From Martinezella lusitana (GTDB taxonomy: Bacteria > Pseudomonadota > Alphaproteobacteria > Rhizobiales > Rhizobiaceae): a stretch of DNA of 64,000 bases. The position numbers and the translations under genes are program-made. Positions 46,743-57,455 of the stretch are shown here, in pieces (the first letter of the stretch is position 1; each line of letters begins with the position of its first letter). The DNA is taken from NCBI RefSeq assembly GCF_900094565.1, contig NZ_FMAF01000001.1, positions 124,001-188,000 on the forward strand. Reading direction: 5' to 3'. The notes beneath the pieces are model-generated. The model was given only the letters and a program-made list of their open reading frames with translations. It ran no database searches and was not told the origin of the DNA.

Positions 46743-47366
46743 ATGCCCATTACGATTTTCGACGGTATTGTTATCGGCGTTCTTCTGTTCTCCGCCGTTC
46801 TGGCCATGGTCCGCGGGTTTTCCCGCGAAATTCTTTCGATCGTCAGCTGGGGTGGCTCGGCCGTCGCCGCTTACTATCTCTATCCCCTGCTCGTTCCCTA
46901 TGCGCTGCAATACAAGGCCGACACCAAGATCGCGACGATCGCTTCGGCCGGCGTCATCTTCCTGCTGGCGCTGATCATCATTTCCTTCATCACCATCCGG
47001 ATCGCCGATTTCATCATCGACAGCCGCATCGGCGCACTCGACCGGACACTCGGCTTCCTGTTCGGGGCGGCTCGCGGCCTGCTGCTGATGGTTGTCGTGG
47101 TGGCCTTCTGGAACTGGCTCGTAGCACCCGCCGCCCGTCCGGACTGGGTCAACAACGCCAAGTCGAAGCCCTTCCTCGATTCGATGGTTGAGAAGCTGAA
47201 GTCGGCACTTCCTGACAACATCCAGGCGATGCTGCCGCCCGAGATCATCAACAAGATCGCACCCAATCAGCAACAGCAGACGCAGTCCCAGCAGGGCGGC
47301 GACAACGGTGCGACGAACGATACCGCGCCGCCCGACGATGCACCGGCGCCACAGACAAATAATTGA
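46743..47366 (+). CDS. cvpA: CvpA family membrane protein
   Basis: A 207-residue inner-membrane protein with four predicted helices in the first 130 residues (ITIFDGIVIGVLLFSAVLAMVRG begins the first) and a polar, glutamine-rich C-terminus. CvpA proteins are linked to colicin V production and envelope stress in E. coli; the molecular role is unclear. It lies upstream of purF, as in many bacteria. Confidence 0.92.
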   Translation: MPITIFDGIVIGVLLFSAVLAMVRGFSREILSIVSWGGSAVAAYYLYPLLVPYALQYKADTKIATIASAGVIFLLALIIISFITIRIADFIIDSRIGALDRTLGFLFGAARGLLLMVVVVAFWNWLVAPAARPDWVNNAKSKPFLDSMVEKLKSALPDNIQAMLPPEIINKIAPNQQQQTQSQQGGDNGATNDTAPPDDAPAPQTNN

Positions 47367-47430
47367 CAATGCGTTTACAGGCTTGACCCGCCGCGTGATA
47401 ATCGCCATGTGAGCGGCATGAAACTGGAAG

Positions 47431-47462
47431 ATCCGGCCCGATGTATTTTCCGGCCGGATTTT
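47431..47462 (+). terminator. Hairpin with short T run between cvpA and purF
   Basis: ATCCGGCC (47431-47438) and GGCCGGAT (47452-47459) are perfect arms with a 13-base loop and TTTT. It may end cvpA transcripts or attenuate purF, whose ATG is at 47530. Confidence 0.55.
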
Positions 47463-47529
47463 CAGCTATTGTAGTATCCAGTCGTGACGCCGCCCGATCC
47501 GCCCACGTTGAGAGCAAAGGCCCGCAGCC

Positions 47530-49014
47530 ATGAACCATTCCCTTTCCATCGAGAATGATATCGACGGCGACACGCTGCACGAGGAATGCGGCGTATTCGG
47601 CATTCTGGGACACCCCGACGCGGCAACGCTGACGGCGCTCGGCCTGCATGCCCTGCAACATCGCGGCCAGGAAGCCGCCGGCATCGTCTCCTTCGACGGC
47701 CAGCGCTTTCATTCGGAGCGGCGGATGGGTCTCGTCGGCGATCACTATACCGATCCTGCCACGCTTGCCCGCCTGCCCGGCGACCGCTCGATGGGCCATG
47801 TGCGTTATTCGACGACGGGCGAAACCATCCTTCGCAACGTGCAGCCGCTGTTCGCCGAGCTGGAAGTCGGCGGCATCGCGATCGCTCACAACGGCAATTT
47901 CACCAACGGCCTGACCATGCGCCGGCAGTTGATCGCCGACGGTGCGATCTTTCAGGCTACGTCAGACACCGAAGTCGTCCTCCATCTCATTGCCCGCTCC
48001 AAGCAGGCCTCCTCCTCCGACCGCTTCATCGATGCGATCCGCCAGATGGAAGGCGGCTATTCGATGCTCGCCATGACGCGCACCAAATTGATCGCGGCGC
48101 GCGACCCGATCGGCATCCGGCCGCTTGTTATGGGCGAGCTCGACGGCAAGCCGATCTTCTGTTCGGAAACCTGTGCCCTCGACATCATCGGCGCCAAATA
48201 CGTCCGCGACATCGAAAACGGCGAAGTCGTCATCTGCGAGATCCAGCCGGATGGCTCGATCACCATCGATGCACGCAAGCCGGAAGTTTCCAAGCCCGAG
48301 CGACTCTGCCTGTTCGAATATGTCTACTTTGCCCGTCCCGATTCCGTGGTCGGCGGCCGCAACGTCTATGTCACCCGCCGGAACATGGGCATCAACCTTG
48401 CCAGGGAGGCCCCCGTCGAGGCCGATGTCGTCGTTCCCGTGCCGGATGGCGGCACGCCGGCGGCTATCGGGTACGCGCAGGAAAGCGGCATCCCCTTCGA
48501 GCTCGGCATCATCCGCAACCACTATGTCGGCCGCACCTTCATCGAGCCGACACAGCAGATCCGCGCTTTCGGCGTCAAGCTCAAGCACTCCGCCAATCGC
48601 GCCATCATCGAGGGCAAGCGCGTCATTCTCGTGGATGATTCCATCGTGCGCGGCACGACCTCGGTCAAGATCGTGCAGATGATCCGCGAGGCTGGCGCCC
48701 GCGAAGTGCATATCCGCGTCGCCAGCCCGATGATCTTTTATCCGGACTTCTACGGCATCGATACGCCGGACGCTGAAAAGCTGCTTGCCAACCAGTATGG
48801 CAGCCTGAAGGCCATGTGCGATTTCATCGGCGCCGATTCCCTTGAATTCCTGTCGATTGATGGACTCTACAGATCCGTCGGCGGCGAGCCGCGCGACAAT
48901 GCGCAGCCGCAGTTCACCGATCACTATTTCACCGGTGACTATCCGACGCGCCTGCTCGACCGGGAAAGCACAAGCAACGTGCGCAAGCTCTCCATGCTTG
49001 CCAGCAACGGCTGA
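47530..49014 (+). CDS. purF: Amidophosphoribosyltransferase
   Basis: A 494-residue enzyme that starts purine synthesis by making phosphoribosylamine from PRPP and glutamine. The N-terminal glutaminase cysteine is in EECGVFGILG (about residue 20), so a short propeptide must be removed. The PRPP-binding motif is VILVDDSIVRGTTS (about 375-388). Length fits the family. Confidence 0.97.
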   Translation: MNHSLSIENDIDGDTLHEECGVFGILGHPDAATLTALGLHALQHRGQEAAGIVSFDGQRFHSERRMGLVGDHYTDPATLARLPGDRSMGHVRYSTTGETILRNVQPLFAELEVGGIAIAHNGNFTNGLTMRRQLIADGAIFQATSDTEVVLHLIARSKQASSSDRFIDAIRQMEGGYSMLAMTRTKLIAARDPIGIRPLVMGELDGKPIFCSETCALDIIGAKYVRDIENGEVVICEIQPDGSITIDARKPEVSKPERLCLFEYVYFARPDSVVGGRNVYVTRRNMGINLAREAPVEADVVVPVPDGGTPAAIGYAQESGIPFELGIIRNHYVGRTFIEPTQQIRAFGVKLKHSANRAIIEGKRVILVDDSIVRGTTSVKIVQMIREAGAREVHIRVASPMIFYPDFYGIDTPDAEKLLANQYGSLKAMCDFIGADSLEFLSIDGLYRSVGGEPRDNAQPQFTDHYFTGDYPTRLLDRESTSNVRKLSMLASNG

Positions 49015-49032
49015 CCCCCGGTAACGGCTGAC

Positions 49033-49054
49033 AAGGGGCGTTTCTTGCCCCTTT
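49033..49054 (+). terminator. Possible terminator after purF
   Basis: AAGGGGC (49033-49039) and GCCCCTT (49047-49053) form a seven-base stem with a seven-base loop, followed by TTCC. The T run is short, so termination may be partial. Confidence 0.5.
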
Positions 49055-49083
49055 CCTCCCCATAGCATTCGGATCAAGACAGC

Positions 49084-49824
49084 ATGAGCGTCAACCTCAA
49101 GGACAAGATCGCCCTCGTTACCGGCGCGTCGCGCGGTATCGGCTATTTTACGGCACTGGAACTCGCCAAGGCTGGCGCGCATGTGATCGCCTGCGCCCGC
49201 ACGGTCGGCGGACTTGAGGAGCTGGACGACGCCATCAAGGCCGCCGGTGGGTCTGCGACGCTCGTGCCTTTCGACCTCGCCGACATGAACGCCATCGATG
49301 CGCTCGGCGGGTCGATCTTCGAACGCTGGGGCAAGCTCGATATCCTCGTCGCCAATGCCGGGGTGCTCGGCGTGATCTCGCCGATCGGCCATATCGAGGC
49401 GAAAGTCTTCGAGAAGGTGATGACCGTCAACGTCACAGCCACCTGGCGGCTGATCCGCTCCGTCGAACCGCTGCTGATGCGCTCCGATGCGGGACGCGCC
49501 GTTATCCTGTCGTCGGCCGCCGCCCATCGCTGCAGGCCGTTCTGGGGCGCCTATTCCGCATCCAAGGCTGCTGTCGAGGCACTGGCGCGGACCTGGGCCG
49601 GCGAAACCCAGAGCACGCCGCTGCGCATCACCAGCGTCGATCCGGGCGCGACCCGCACCGCTATGCGCGCCCAGGCCATGCCCGGCGAAGATCCGGATAC
49701 GCTGCCGCATCCCCGCGACGTCGCCAAGGCGATCTTGCCGCTTACCGCAGCCGATGTCATCGAAACCGGCAAGCTCTTCGTCGTGCGCGAGAACAAGCTC
49801 GTCGACTACCGGATGCCGGAGTAA
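49084..49824 (+). CDS. Short-chain dehydrogenase/reductase
   Basis: A 246-residue NAD(P)-dependent oxidoreductase. The cofactor motif is TGASRGIGYFTA (about residues 14-25), NAG at about 96-98, and the catalytic serine and YxxxK (YSASKAAVEALA) are in place. The C-terminal part includes VDPGATRTAMRAQAMPGEDP. The substrate cannot be told. It lies 70 bases after purF, so read-through is possible. Confidence 0.9.
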   Translation: MSVNLKDKIALVTGASRGIGYFTALELAKAGAHVIACARTVGGLEELDDAIKAAGGSATLVPFDLADMNAIDALGGSIFERWGKLDILVANAGVLGVISPIGHIEAKVFEKVMTVNVTATWRLIRSVEPLLMRSDAGRAVILSSAAAHRCRPFWGAYSASKAAVEALARTWAGETQSTPLRITSVDPGATRTAMRAQAMPGEDPDTLPHPRDVAKAILPLTAADVIETGKLFVVRENKLVDYRMPE

Positions 49825-49832
49825 AAAAGAAC

Positions 49833-49857
49833 TTCTCCCCGTACGGGAGAGGCTCCC
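49833..49857. repeat. Partial palindromic element related to the RIME-like repeat
   Basis: CTTCTCCCCGTACGGGAGAGG resembles a half of the longer element at 53842-53975 (CCCTCTCCCCG and CGGGGAGAGGG). It lies just after the SDR stop codon, and the following bases CTCCCTCCCC continue the similarity weakly. Confidence 0.45.
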
Positions 49858-50049
49858 TCCCCACTTGACCAAATTCATCCGGCGCGCGATAAAGCCTGCC
49901 ATGAAAACGGTTATCTGCATTATCTGCCGGAAAATTATTCACTAGCGTTTCGCTGGTCTGGCCGTTTTCGTCTCCCAAAATCCAAGATGACAAACGTTCC
50001 GGCCGGCCGGTGACGATTTTTTTCGGATCTATGCCTTTGGGAGAGTGAA

Positions 50050-51437
<1,388 letters not shown>

Positions 51438-51441
<4 letters not shown>

Positions 51442-51917
51442 GTGCAACCTACACCGGTGGATGCCAATGCGGTGCGGTTCGCTTCCGGGTGCGGGGCGAA
51501 CTGAAGGATGCATCGATCTGTCATTGCCGCATGTGTCAGAAAGCCTTCGGCGCCTATTACGCGCCGCTGGTCTCGACGCGCGGCGCGGAGCTGACTTGGA
51601 CACGCGGGGAACGGAAAACGTTCCAGTCTTCCAACTACGTCAAGCGCGGCTTCTGCGGGGACTGCGGCACACCGCTGACCTATGAGGCGCCGGATGGCGT
51701 GGCGGTGGCGGCGGGCGCCTTCGACGATCCCTCGCAGCTGCCGCCCGTCGTGCAATACGGAACGGAAGCCAAGATCGATTTCGTCGACCGGCTGCATCTG
51801 CTGCCGGGCCATCGGACGGAAGAAGACGCAGAGCAGGCGCCCTTCGTGCTGGAGCTTGTGTCGTACCAGCACCCGGACCACGATACGGCGGCATGGCCAG
51901 CGGAGACCGGTCAATGA
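51438..51917 (+). CDS. GFA domain protein 1
   Basis: A 159-residue protein of the GFA (glutathione-dependent formaldehyde-activating, Mss4-like) family. Zinc-ligand cysteines are in [16 protein letters not shown] and FCGDCGTPL. The GTG at 51438 lies seven bases after GGGAGG and overlaps the cysS stop by four bases. The enzyme role in glutathione-formaldehyde chemistry is disputed even for the founding member, so function is unassigned. It is the first of three adjacent paralogues. Confidence 0.9.
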
Positions 51918-52397
51918 CGATGACTGCGGGATATAGCGGTGGATGCCAATGCGGCGCGGTTCGCTATCGCACCGCCGGCGCGCTCGGCTATCCGCATCTC
52001 TGCCATTGCCGCATGTGCCAGAAATCATCGGGCAACTACGCCCTCCCGTTGGGCAGCGCCCAACGCGCCGACTTCGAGCTGACGCGCGGCGAACCTTCAT
52101 GGTTTCATTCGTCCGATCTCGTGCGCCGTGGCTTTTGCGGCACCTGCGGCACGCCTTTGTTCTATGATATTCCGGGTACGGCTTTCATCAATGTCACGCT
52201 TAGCTCGCTGGATGAGCCGACGGCGGTCCAGCCTGTCGCGCAATCGAACCTTGCGGCAAAGATGCCCTGGTTCCATGCGCTGGATGTGCTGCCGATGGAA
52301 CCGGATGAAGATGGCTCCGATCGCGCTTCGTCGATCCGGCTATCCAACCATCAACATCCCGATCACGATACCTCAACCTGGCCCCAGGAGAAGCGCC

Positions 52398-52405
<8 letters not shown>
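51914..52405 (+). CDS. GFA domain protein 2
   Basis: A 163-residue paralogue of its neighbours on both sides. It keeps the same cysteine layout: [16 protein letters not shown] (about residues 32-39) and FCGTCGTPL. Its ATG at 51914 overlaps the stop of GFA 1 (ATGA). The middle differs from the other two: PWFHALDVLPMEPD replaces the segment found there. It also ends in an HPDHDTSTWP motif, shared with GFA 1 and GFA 3. Confidence 0.9.
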
Positions 52406-53830
<1,425 letters not shown>

Positions 53831-53841
53831 TGCCAAGTAAG

Positions 53842-53975
53842 GCCCCTCACCCTGGCCCTCTCCCCGCACGCGGGGAGAGGGAACGACCTCCAAACCCCTT
53901 CGCCCCGTGTAAACGGGGAGAAGGTGGACTCGAACGGTTTGGCAAAGCGGAACCGAGAGAGGACGGATGAGGGGC
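53842..53975. repeat. RIME-like intergenic mosaic element with two palindromes
   Basis: The element is 134 bases long and bounded by GCCCCTCA and TGAGGGGC, which are inverted copies. Inside are two hairpins: CCCTCTCCCCG with CGGGGAGAGGG (53856-53881) and CCTTCGCCCCGT with ACGGGGAGAAGG (53897-53924, one mismatch). This is the structure described for Rhizobium-specific intergenic mosaic elements. It fills the gap between pip and the citramalate synthase-like gene. Confidence 0.8.
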
Positions 53976-54010
53976 ACCCACCATCAAACCGGTTCGCCGG
54001 AGGAAACAGT

Positions 54011-55627
54011 ATGACACGCGAAAAAATCTATCTCTTCGACACGACGCTCCGCGATGGCCAGCAGACGCCCGGCATCGATTTCTCCGTCGAGGATAAGATT
54101 GCCATTGCAACCATGCTGGACGAGTTCGGCCTGGACTACGTCGAGGGCGGCTATCCCGGCGCCAATCCGACCGATACGGCCTTCTTCGACGAGAAGCGCA
54201 CGAAATCGGCCTCTTTCGTCGCCTTCGGCATGACCAAGCGCGCCGGCATTTCTGCCTCCAACGATCCCGGTCTTGCCAGCCTCTTGCAGGCGAAGGCGGA
54301 CGCGATCTGTTTCGTGGCCAAGAGCTGGGACTATCACGTCAAGGTGGCGCTCGGCTGTACCAACGAGGAAAATCTCGAAAGCATCGCCGAAAGCGTCAAC
54401 GCTGCCGTCAACGCCGGCAAGGAAGCCCTTGTTGACTGCGAGCACTTCTTCGACGGCTACAAGGCCAATCCGACCTATGCACTCGCTTGCGCCAAGACCG
54501 CCTATGAGGCGGGTGCGCGCTGGGTGGTGCTCTGCGACACCAATGGCGGCTCGCAGCCGCCGGAAATCCGCGCCATCGTCGAAGCCGTCATCGCCTGTGG
54601 CGTTCCGGGGCACTGTCTTGGTATCCATGCCCATAACGACACCGGTCAGGCGGTTGCCAATTCGCTTGCCGCCGTCGAGGCCGGCGTGCGGCAGATCCAG
54701 GGCACGCTGAACGGTATCGGCGAGCGCTGCGGCAACGCCAATCTGATCACATTGATCCCGACGCTGGCGCTGAAGCGGGCCTATAGCGAGCGATTTGAAA
54801 CGACGATCGATGCCGAGCGGCTCGTCGGGCTCACCAGTCTTTCGCACGCCTTCGATGAGTTGCTGAATCGCTCGCCGGACCACCAGGCTCCCTATGTCGG
54901 TGCCTCCGCCTTTGCCACCAAGGCCGGCATCCATGCCTCGGCCCTGCTCAAGGATCCGCGAACCTACGAACATGTGCCGCCGGAAAGCGTCGGCAATTTC
55001 CGTAAGGTCATGGTTTCCGACCAGGGCGGCAAGTCGAACTTCATCAACGCGCTCAAGCGGCGAGGCATCGAAGTCGGTAAGGACGACCCCAAGCTCGACC
55101 AGCTGATCCAGATCGTCAAGGAACGGGAAGCCACGGGCTACGCTTACGAAGGCGCCGATGCCAGCTTCGAGCTGCTGGCGCGCCGCACGCTCGGCACCAT
55201 TCCGGAGTTCTTCGCGATCGACGGCTTCCGCGTGATGGTCGAGCGTCGCTTCGATTCCCACGGCCGGGTGAAGATCGTCTCGGAAGCGGTGGTCAAGATC
55301 ATCATCGACGGCCAGACCATCATGTCGGTCGCCGAAGGCGATGGCCCGGTCAACGCGCTCGACCTGGCGCTGCGCAAGAATTTCGGCAAATACCAGCACG
55401 AGATCGATGATCTGGAACTGGCCGACTTCAAGGTGCGTATCCTCAATGGCGGCACGGAGGCCGTGACCCGCGTCCTGATCGAATCCACCGACAGCGACGG
55501 CGTGCGCTGGTGGACGGTCGGCGTTTCGGAAAACATCATCGACGCCTCGTTCCAGGCGCTGATGGATTCCGTCATCTACAAGCTGATGAAGAACCGTCAT
55601 ATGGCGGGCAGAATCGCGGCGGAGTGA
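54011..55627 (+). CDS. cimA: (R)-citramalate synthase-like enzyme
   Basis: A 538-residue member of the HMGL/isopropylmalate synthase family. The catalytic barrel opens with YLFDTTLRDGQQTPG, which has the metal-binding aspartate, and continues with HAHNDTGQAVANS. A C-terminal LeuA dimer/regulatory domain is at about 400-530. The length and sequence fit the citramalate synthase subgroup, which joins acetyl-CoA and pyruvate for isoleucine synthesis; isopropylmalate synthase is the alternative. The ATG at 54011 follows GGAGGAAACAGT. An upstream in-frame region to 53924 lies in the repeat and is not coding. Confidence 0.88.
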   Translation: MTREKIYLFDTTLRDGQQTPGIDFSVEDKIAIATMLDEFGLDYVEGGYPGANPTDTAFFDEKRTKSASFVAFGMTKRAGISASNDPGLASLLQAKADAICFVAKSWDYHVKVALGCTNEENLESIAESVNAAVNAGKEALVDCEHFFDGYKANPTYALACAKTAYEAGARWVVLCDTNGGSQPPEIRAIVEAVIACGVPGHCLGIHAHNDTGQAVANSLAAVEAGVRQIQGTLNGIGERCGNANLITLIPTLALKRAYSERFETTIDAERLVGLTSLSHAFDELLNRSPDHQAPYVGASAFATKAGIHASALLKDPRTYEHVPPESVGNFRKVMVSDQGGKSNFINALKRRGIEVGKDDPKLDQLIQIVKEREATGYAYEGADASFELLARRTLGTIPEFFAIDGFRVMVERRFDSHGRVKIVSEAVVKIIIDGQTIMSVAEGDGPVNALDLALRKNFGKYQHEIDDLELADFKVRILNGGTEAVTRVLIESTDSDGVRWWTVGVSENIIDASFQALMDSVIYKLMKNRHMAGRIAAE

Positions 55628-55645
55628 TCCGCCGCCTATCAAAAA

Positions 55646-55665
55646 CCTTGACGATGCCGTCAAGG
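55646..55665 (+). terminator. Hairpin after the citramalate synthase-like gene
   Basis: CCTTGACG (55646-55653) and CGTCAAGG (55658-55665) are perfect arms around ATGC. No T run follows, so termination is uncertain. Confidence 0.4.
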
Positions 55666-55736
55666 AAATGAATTAGCCACGTCACCCGCATTGGAGTAAT
55701 CCCGTCTCAAAGAACAGAATATGGCGGGAAACATTC

Positions 55737-56648
55737 ATGGCCACCGATACGGTCGCCCCTGAGATCAAGAACGAAGACAGTGCACGCGGGTTCGGCTTCG
55801 TGCTGACGGCCTACCTCATGTGGGGCGTTCTGCCGCTCTACATGAAGGCGCTCGGGCACATCCCGGCGATGGAGGTCATCGCTCACCGTATCCTCTGGTC
55901 CATTCCCGTCGCGGGCGCAGTGCTATTGGCGCTCGGCCGCATGGGCGACGTCAAGGCGGCGCTCAGCAATCCGCGCACGGTCGCGATGGCGTCGCTGACC
56001 GCGACGCTTGTGACCATCAACTGGGGGACCTATGTCTGGGCGATCGGCGCCGGTCATTCGCTCGATGCGGCGCTCGGCTACTTCATCAACCCGCTGTTCA
56101 GCATCGCGCTCGGCTCATTGCTTCTGAAGGAAAAGATGGCGCCGGCGCAGATCGTCGCGATCGGACTGGCTGCGGCAGCCGTCGTCATCCTCACCATCAA
56201 GGCGGGAACCCTGCCCTGGGTCGCGTTAACGCTGACCTTCTCCTGGGGTTTCTACGGCTTCTTCCGCAAAACGCTGCCGGTTGGCGCCAATCAGGGCTTC
56301 TTCCTCGAAGTGCTGCTTCTCTGCATCCCGGCGACGCTCTACATCGTCTATCTGGAGGCGCGCGGCGAAGGCCATCTCTATCGAACGGGCCTTACCGATA
56401 CCGCGCTGCTGCTTGGATGCGGCCTGATCACCGCCCTGCCGTTGATGATCTTTGCGAACGGCGCGAAGCTCCTCAAGTTGTCCACCGTCGGAATCATGCA
56501 ATACATCGTGCCGACGATGGTTTTCCTGATTGCCGTCTTCCTGTTCAAGGAACCCTTCGGGACGACACAGATGATCGCCTTCTCGCTGATCTGGGCCGGC
56601 CTGGCGCTTTACAGCTGGTCGATGTTGAGGCGGAGCCGCACGCGCTGA
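55737..56648 (+). CDS. rarD: RarD-type EamA transporter
   Basis: A 303-residue inner-membrane protein with about ten helices and two EamA halves. The N-terminal segment GFVLTAYLMWGVLPLYMKAL and the NWGTYVWAIGAGHSLDAALGYFINPL region are those of RarD, a chloramphenicol-sensitivity protein of unclear substrate. The start follows GGCGGGAAACATTC. It converges with the LOG-family gene. Confidence 0.93.
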   Translation: MATDTVAPEIKNEDSARGFGFVLTAYLMWGVLPLYMKALGHIPAMEVIAHRILWSIPVAGAVLLALGRMGDVKAALSNPRTVAMASLTATLVTINWGTYVWAIGAGHSLDAALGYFINPLFSIALGSLLLKEKMAPAQIVAIGLAAAAVVILTIKAGTLPWVALTLTFSWGFYGFFRKTLPVGANQGFFLEVLLLCIPATLYIVYLEARGEGHLYRTGLTDTALLLGCGLITALPLMIFANGAKLLKLSTVGIMQYIVPTMVFLIAVFLFKEPFGTTQMIAFSLIWAGLALYSWSMLRRSRTR

Positions 56649-56676
56649 CGGAATTGGCGGCTGTTACTGGCGCCCT

Positions 56677-57300
56677 TCAGAGCTTGGAAATGACCGCCTC
56701 TTCACCGCCGCGGTCGCCTTGCGTTTCAGCAGCGTGCTTGCGGATGGCCGGAATGATGTCGGCGATCTTGTCGATGACCAGCGGCTGGACACGATGGGCG
56801 GTGTGAACGAAGCCCTCCTCCGTCATGTGGCGGATGAGCTCCATCATCGGATCCCAGAAACCATTGATATTGGCGAAAACCATCGGCTTTTCATGACGGC
56901 CGAGCTGGCCCCAGGTCATGATCTCGACGATCTCCTCCAAAGTGCCGATACCGCCAGGCAGCGCCACGAAGGCGTCGGCGCGCTCGAACATGCCATGTTT
57001 GCGCGCATGCATGTCTGGCGTTATGATGAGTTCGTCCAGTTGGCCGAGCGAATGGCGCGTCGCTTCCATGTCGACCAGAAATTCCGGAATGATGCCCGTG
57101 ACCTGACCGCCGTGCGAGAGCACACCGCTTGCGACAGCGCCCATGATGCCCTTCGTTCCGCCGCCATAGATCAGGCGCAGGCCGTTCTCGGCTATGCTTT
57201 TGCCCAGCTCGCGGCCGGCAGCCATGTAGGAAGAATCGCGCCCCGGCCTTGAGCCGCAATAAACGCAAATGGATCGAATTGGCGCAGAATCGTCGGTCAT
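56677..57300 (-). CDS. LOG family protein (TIGR00730)
   Basis: A 207-residue Rossmann-fold protein of the lysine-decarboxylase-like/LOG family, whose plant and bacterial members release cytokinin bases from their nucleotides. The substrate loop PGGIGTLEEIVEIMTW (about residues 93-108) is complete, and SICVYCGSRPGRD starts the protein. I set the start at the ATG at 57300 (MTDDSAPIRS), though an ATG at 57312 adds four residues. It is divergent from the LysM gene. Confidence 0.9.
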   Translation of the reverse strand: MTDDSAPIRSICVYCGSRPGRDSSYMAAGRELGKSIAENGLRLIYGGGTKGIMGAVASGVLSHGGQVTGIIPEFLVDMEATRHSLGQLDELIITPDMHARKHGMFERADAFVALPGGIGTLEEIVEIMTWGQLGRHEKPMVFANINGFWDPMMELIRHMTEEGFVHTAHRVQPLVIDKIADIIPAIRKHAAETQGDRGGEEAVISKL

Positions 57301-57455
57301 GGATGCAAACAACTATGCTGCAAATGCTCAGTCAAGATTTTTCGAAGGAAAACTTGTGCCCGGACACGCGAAAATGGCTTAGAAAGCTTGTAAAAACAGG
57401 CGAAATCGCTAGCAATTTCAGGAGTTGCGACGACTTCGCCGCCTGGAGATAAATA

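Noticed and set aside
47962..49920. 652-residue open frame on the minus strand
   Set aside because: It lies opposite purF and the SDR gene, both with clear motifs. Long antisense frames are expected in GC-rich DNA, and the translation shows no domain.
52128..52397. Long upstream extension of the third GFA protein
   Set aside because: The extension lies inside GFA 2 in another frame. All family features begin after the ATG at 52398.
53984..55663. 559-residue open frame on the minus strand
   Set aside because: It is antisense to the citramalate synthase-like gene and has no recognisable motif.
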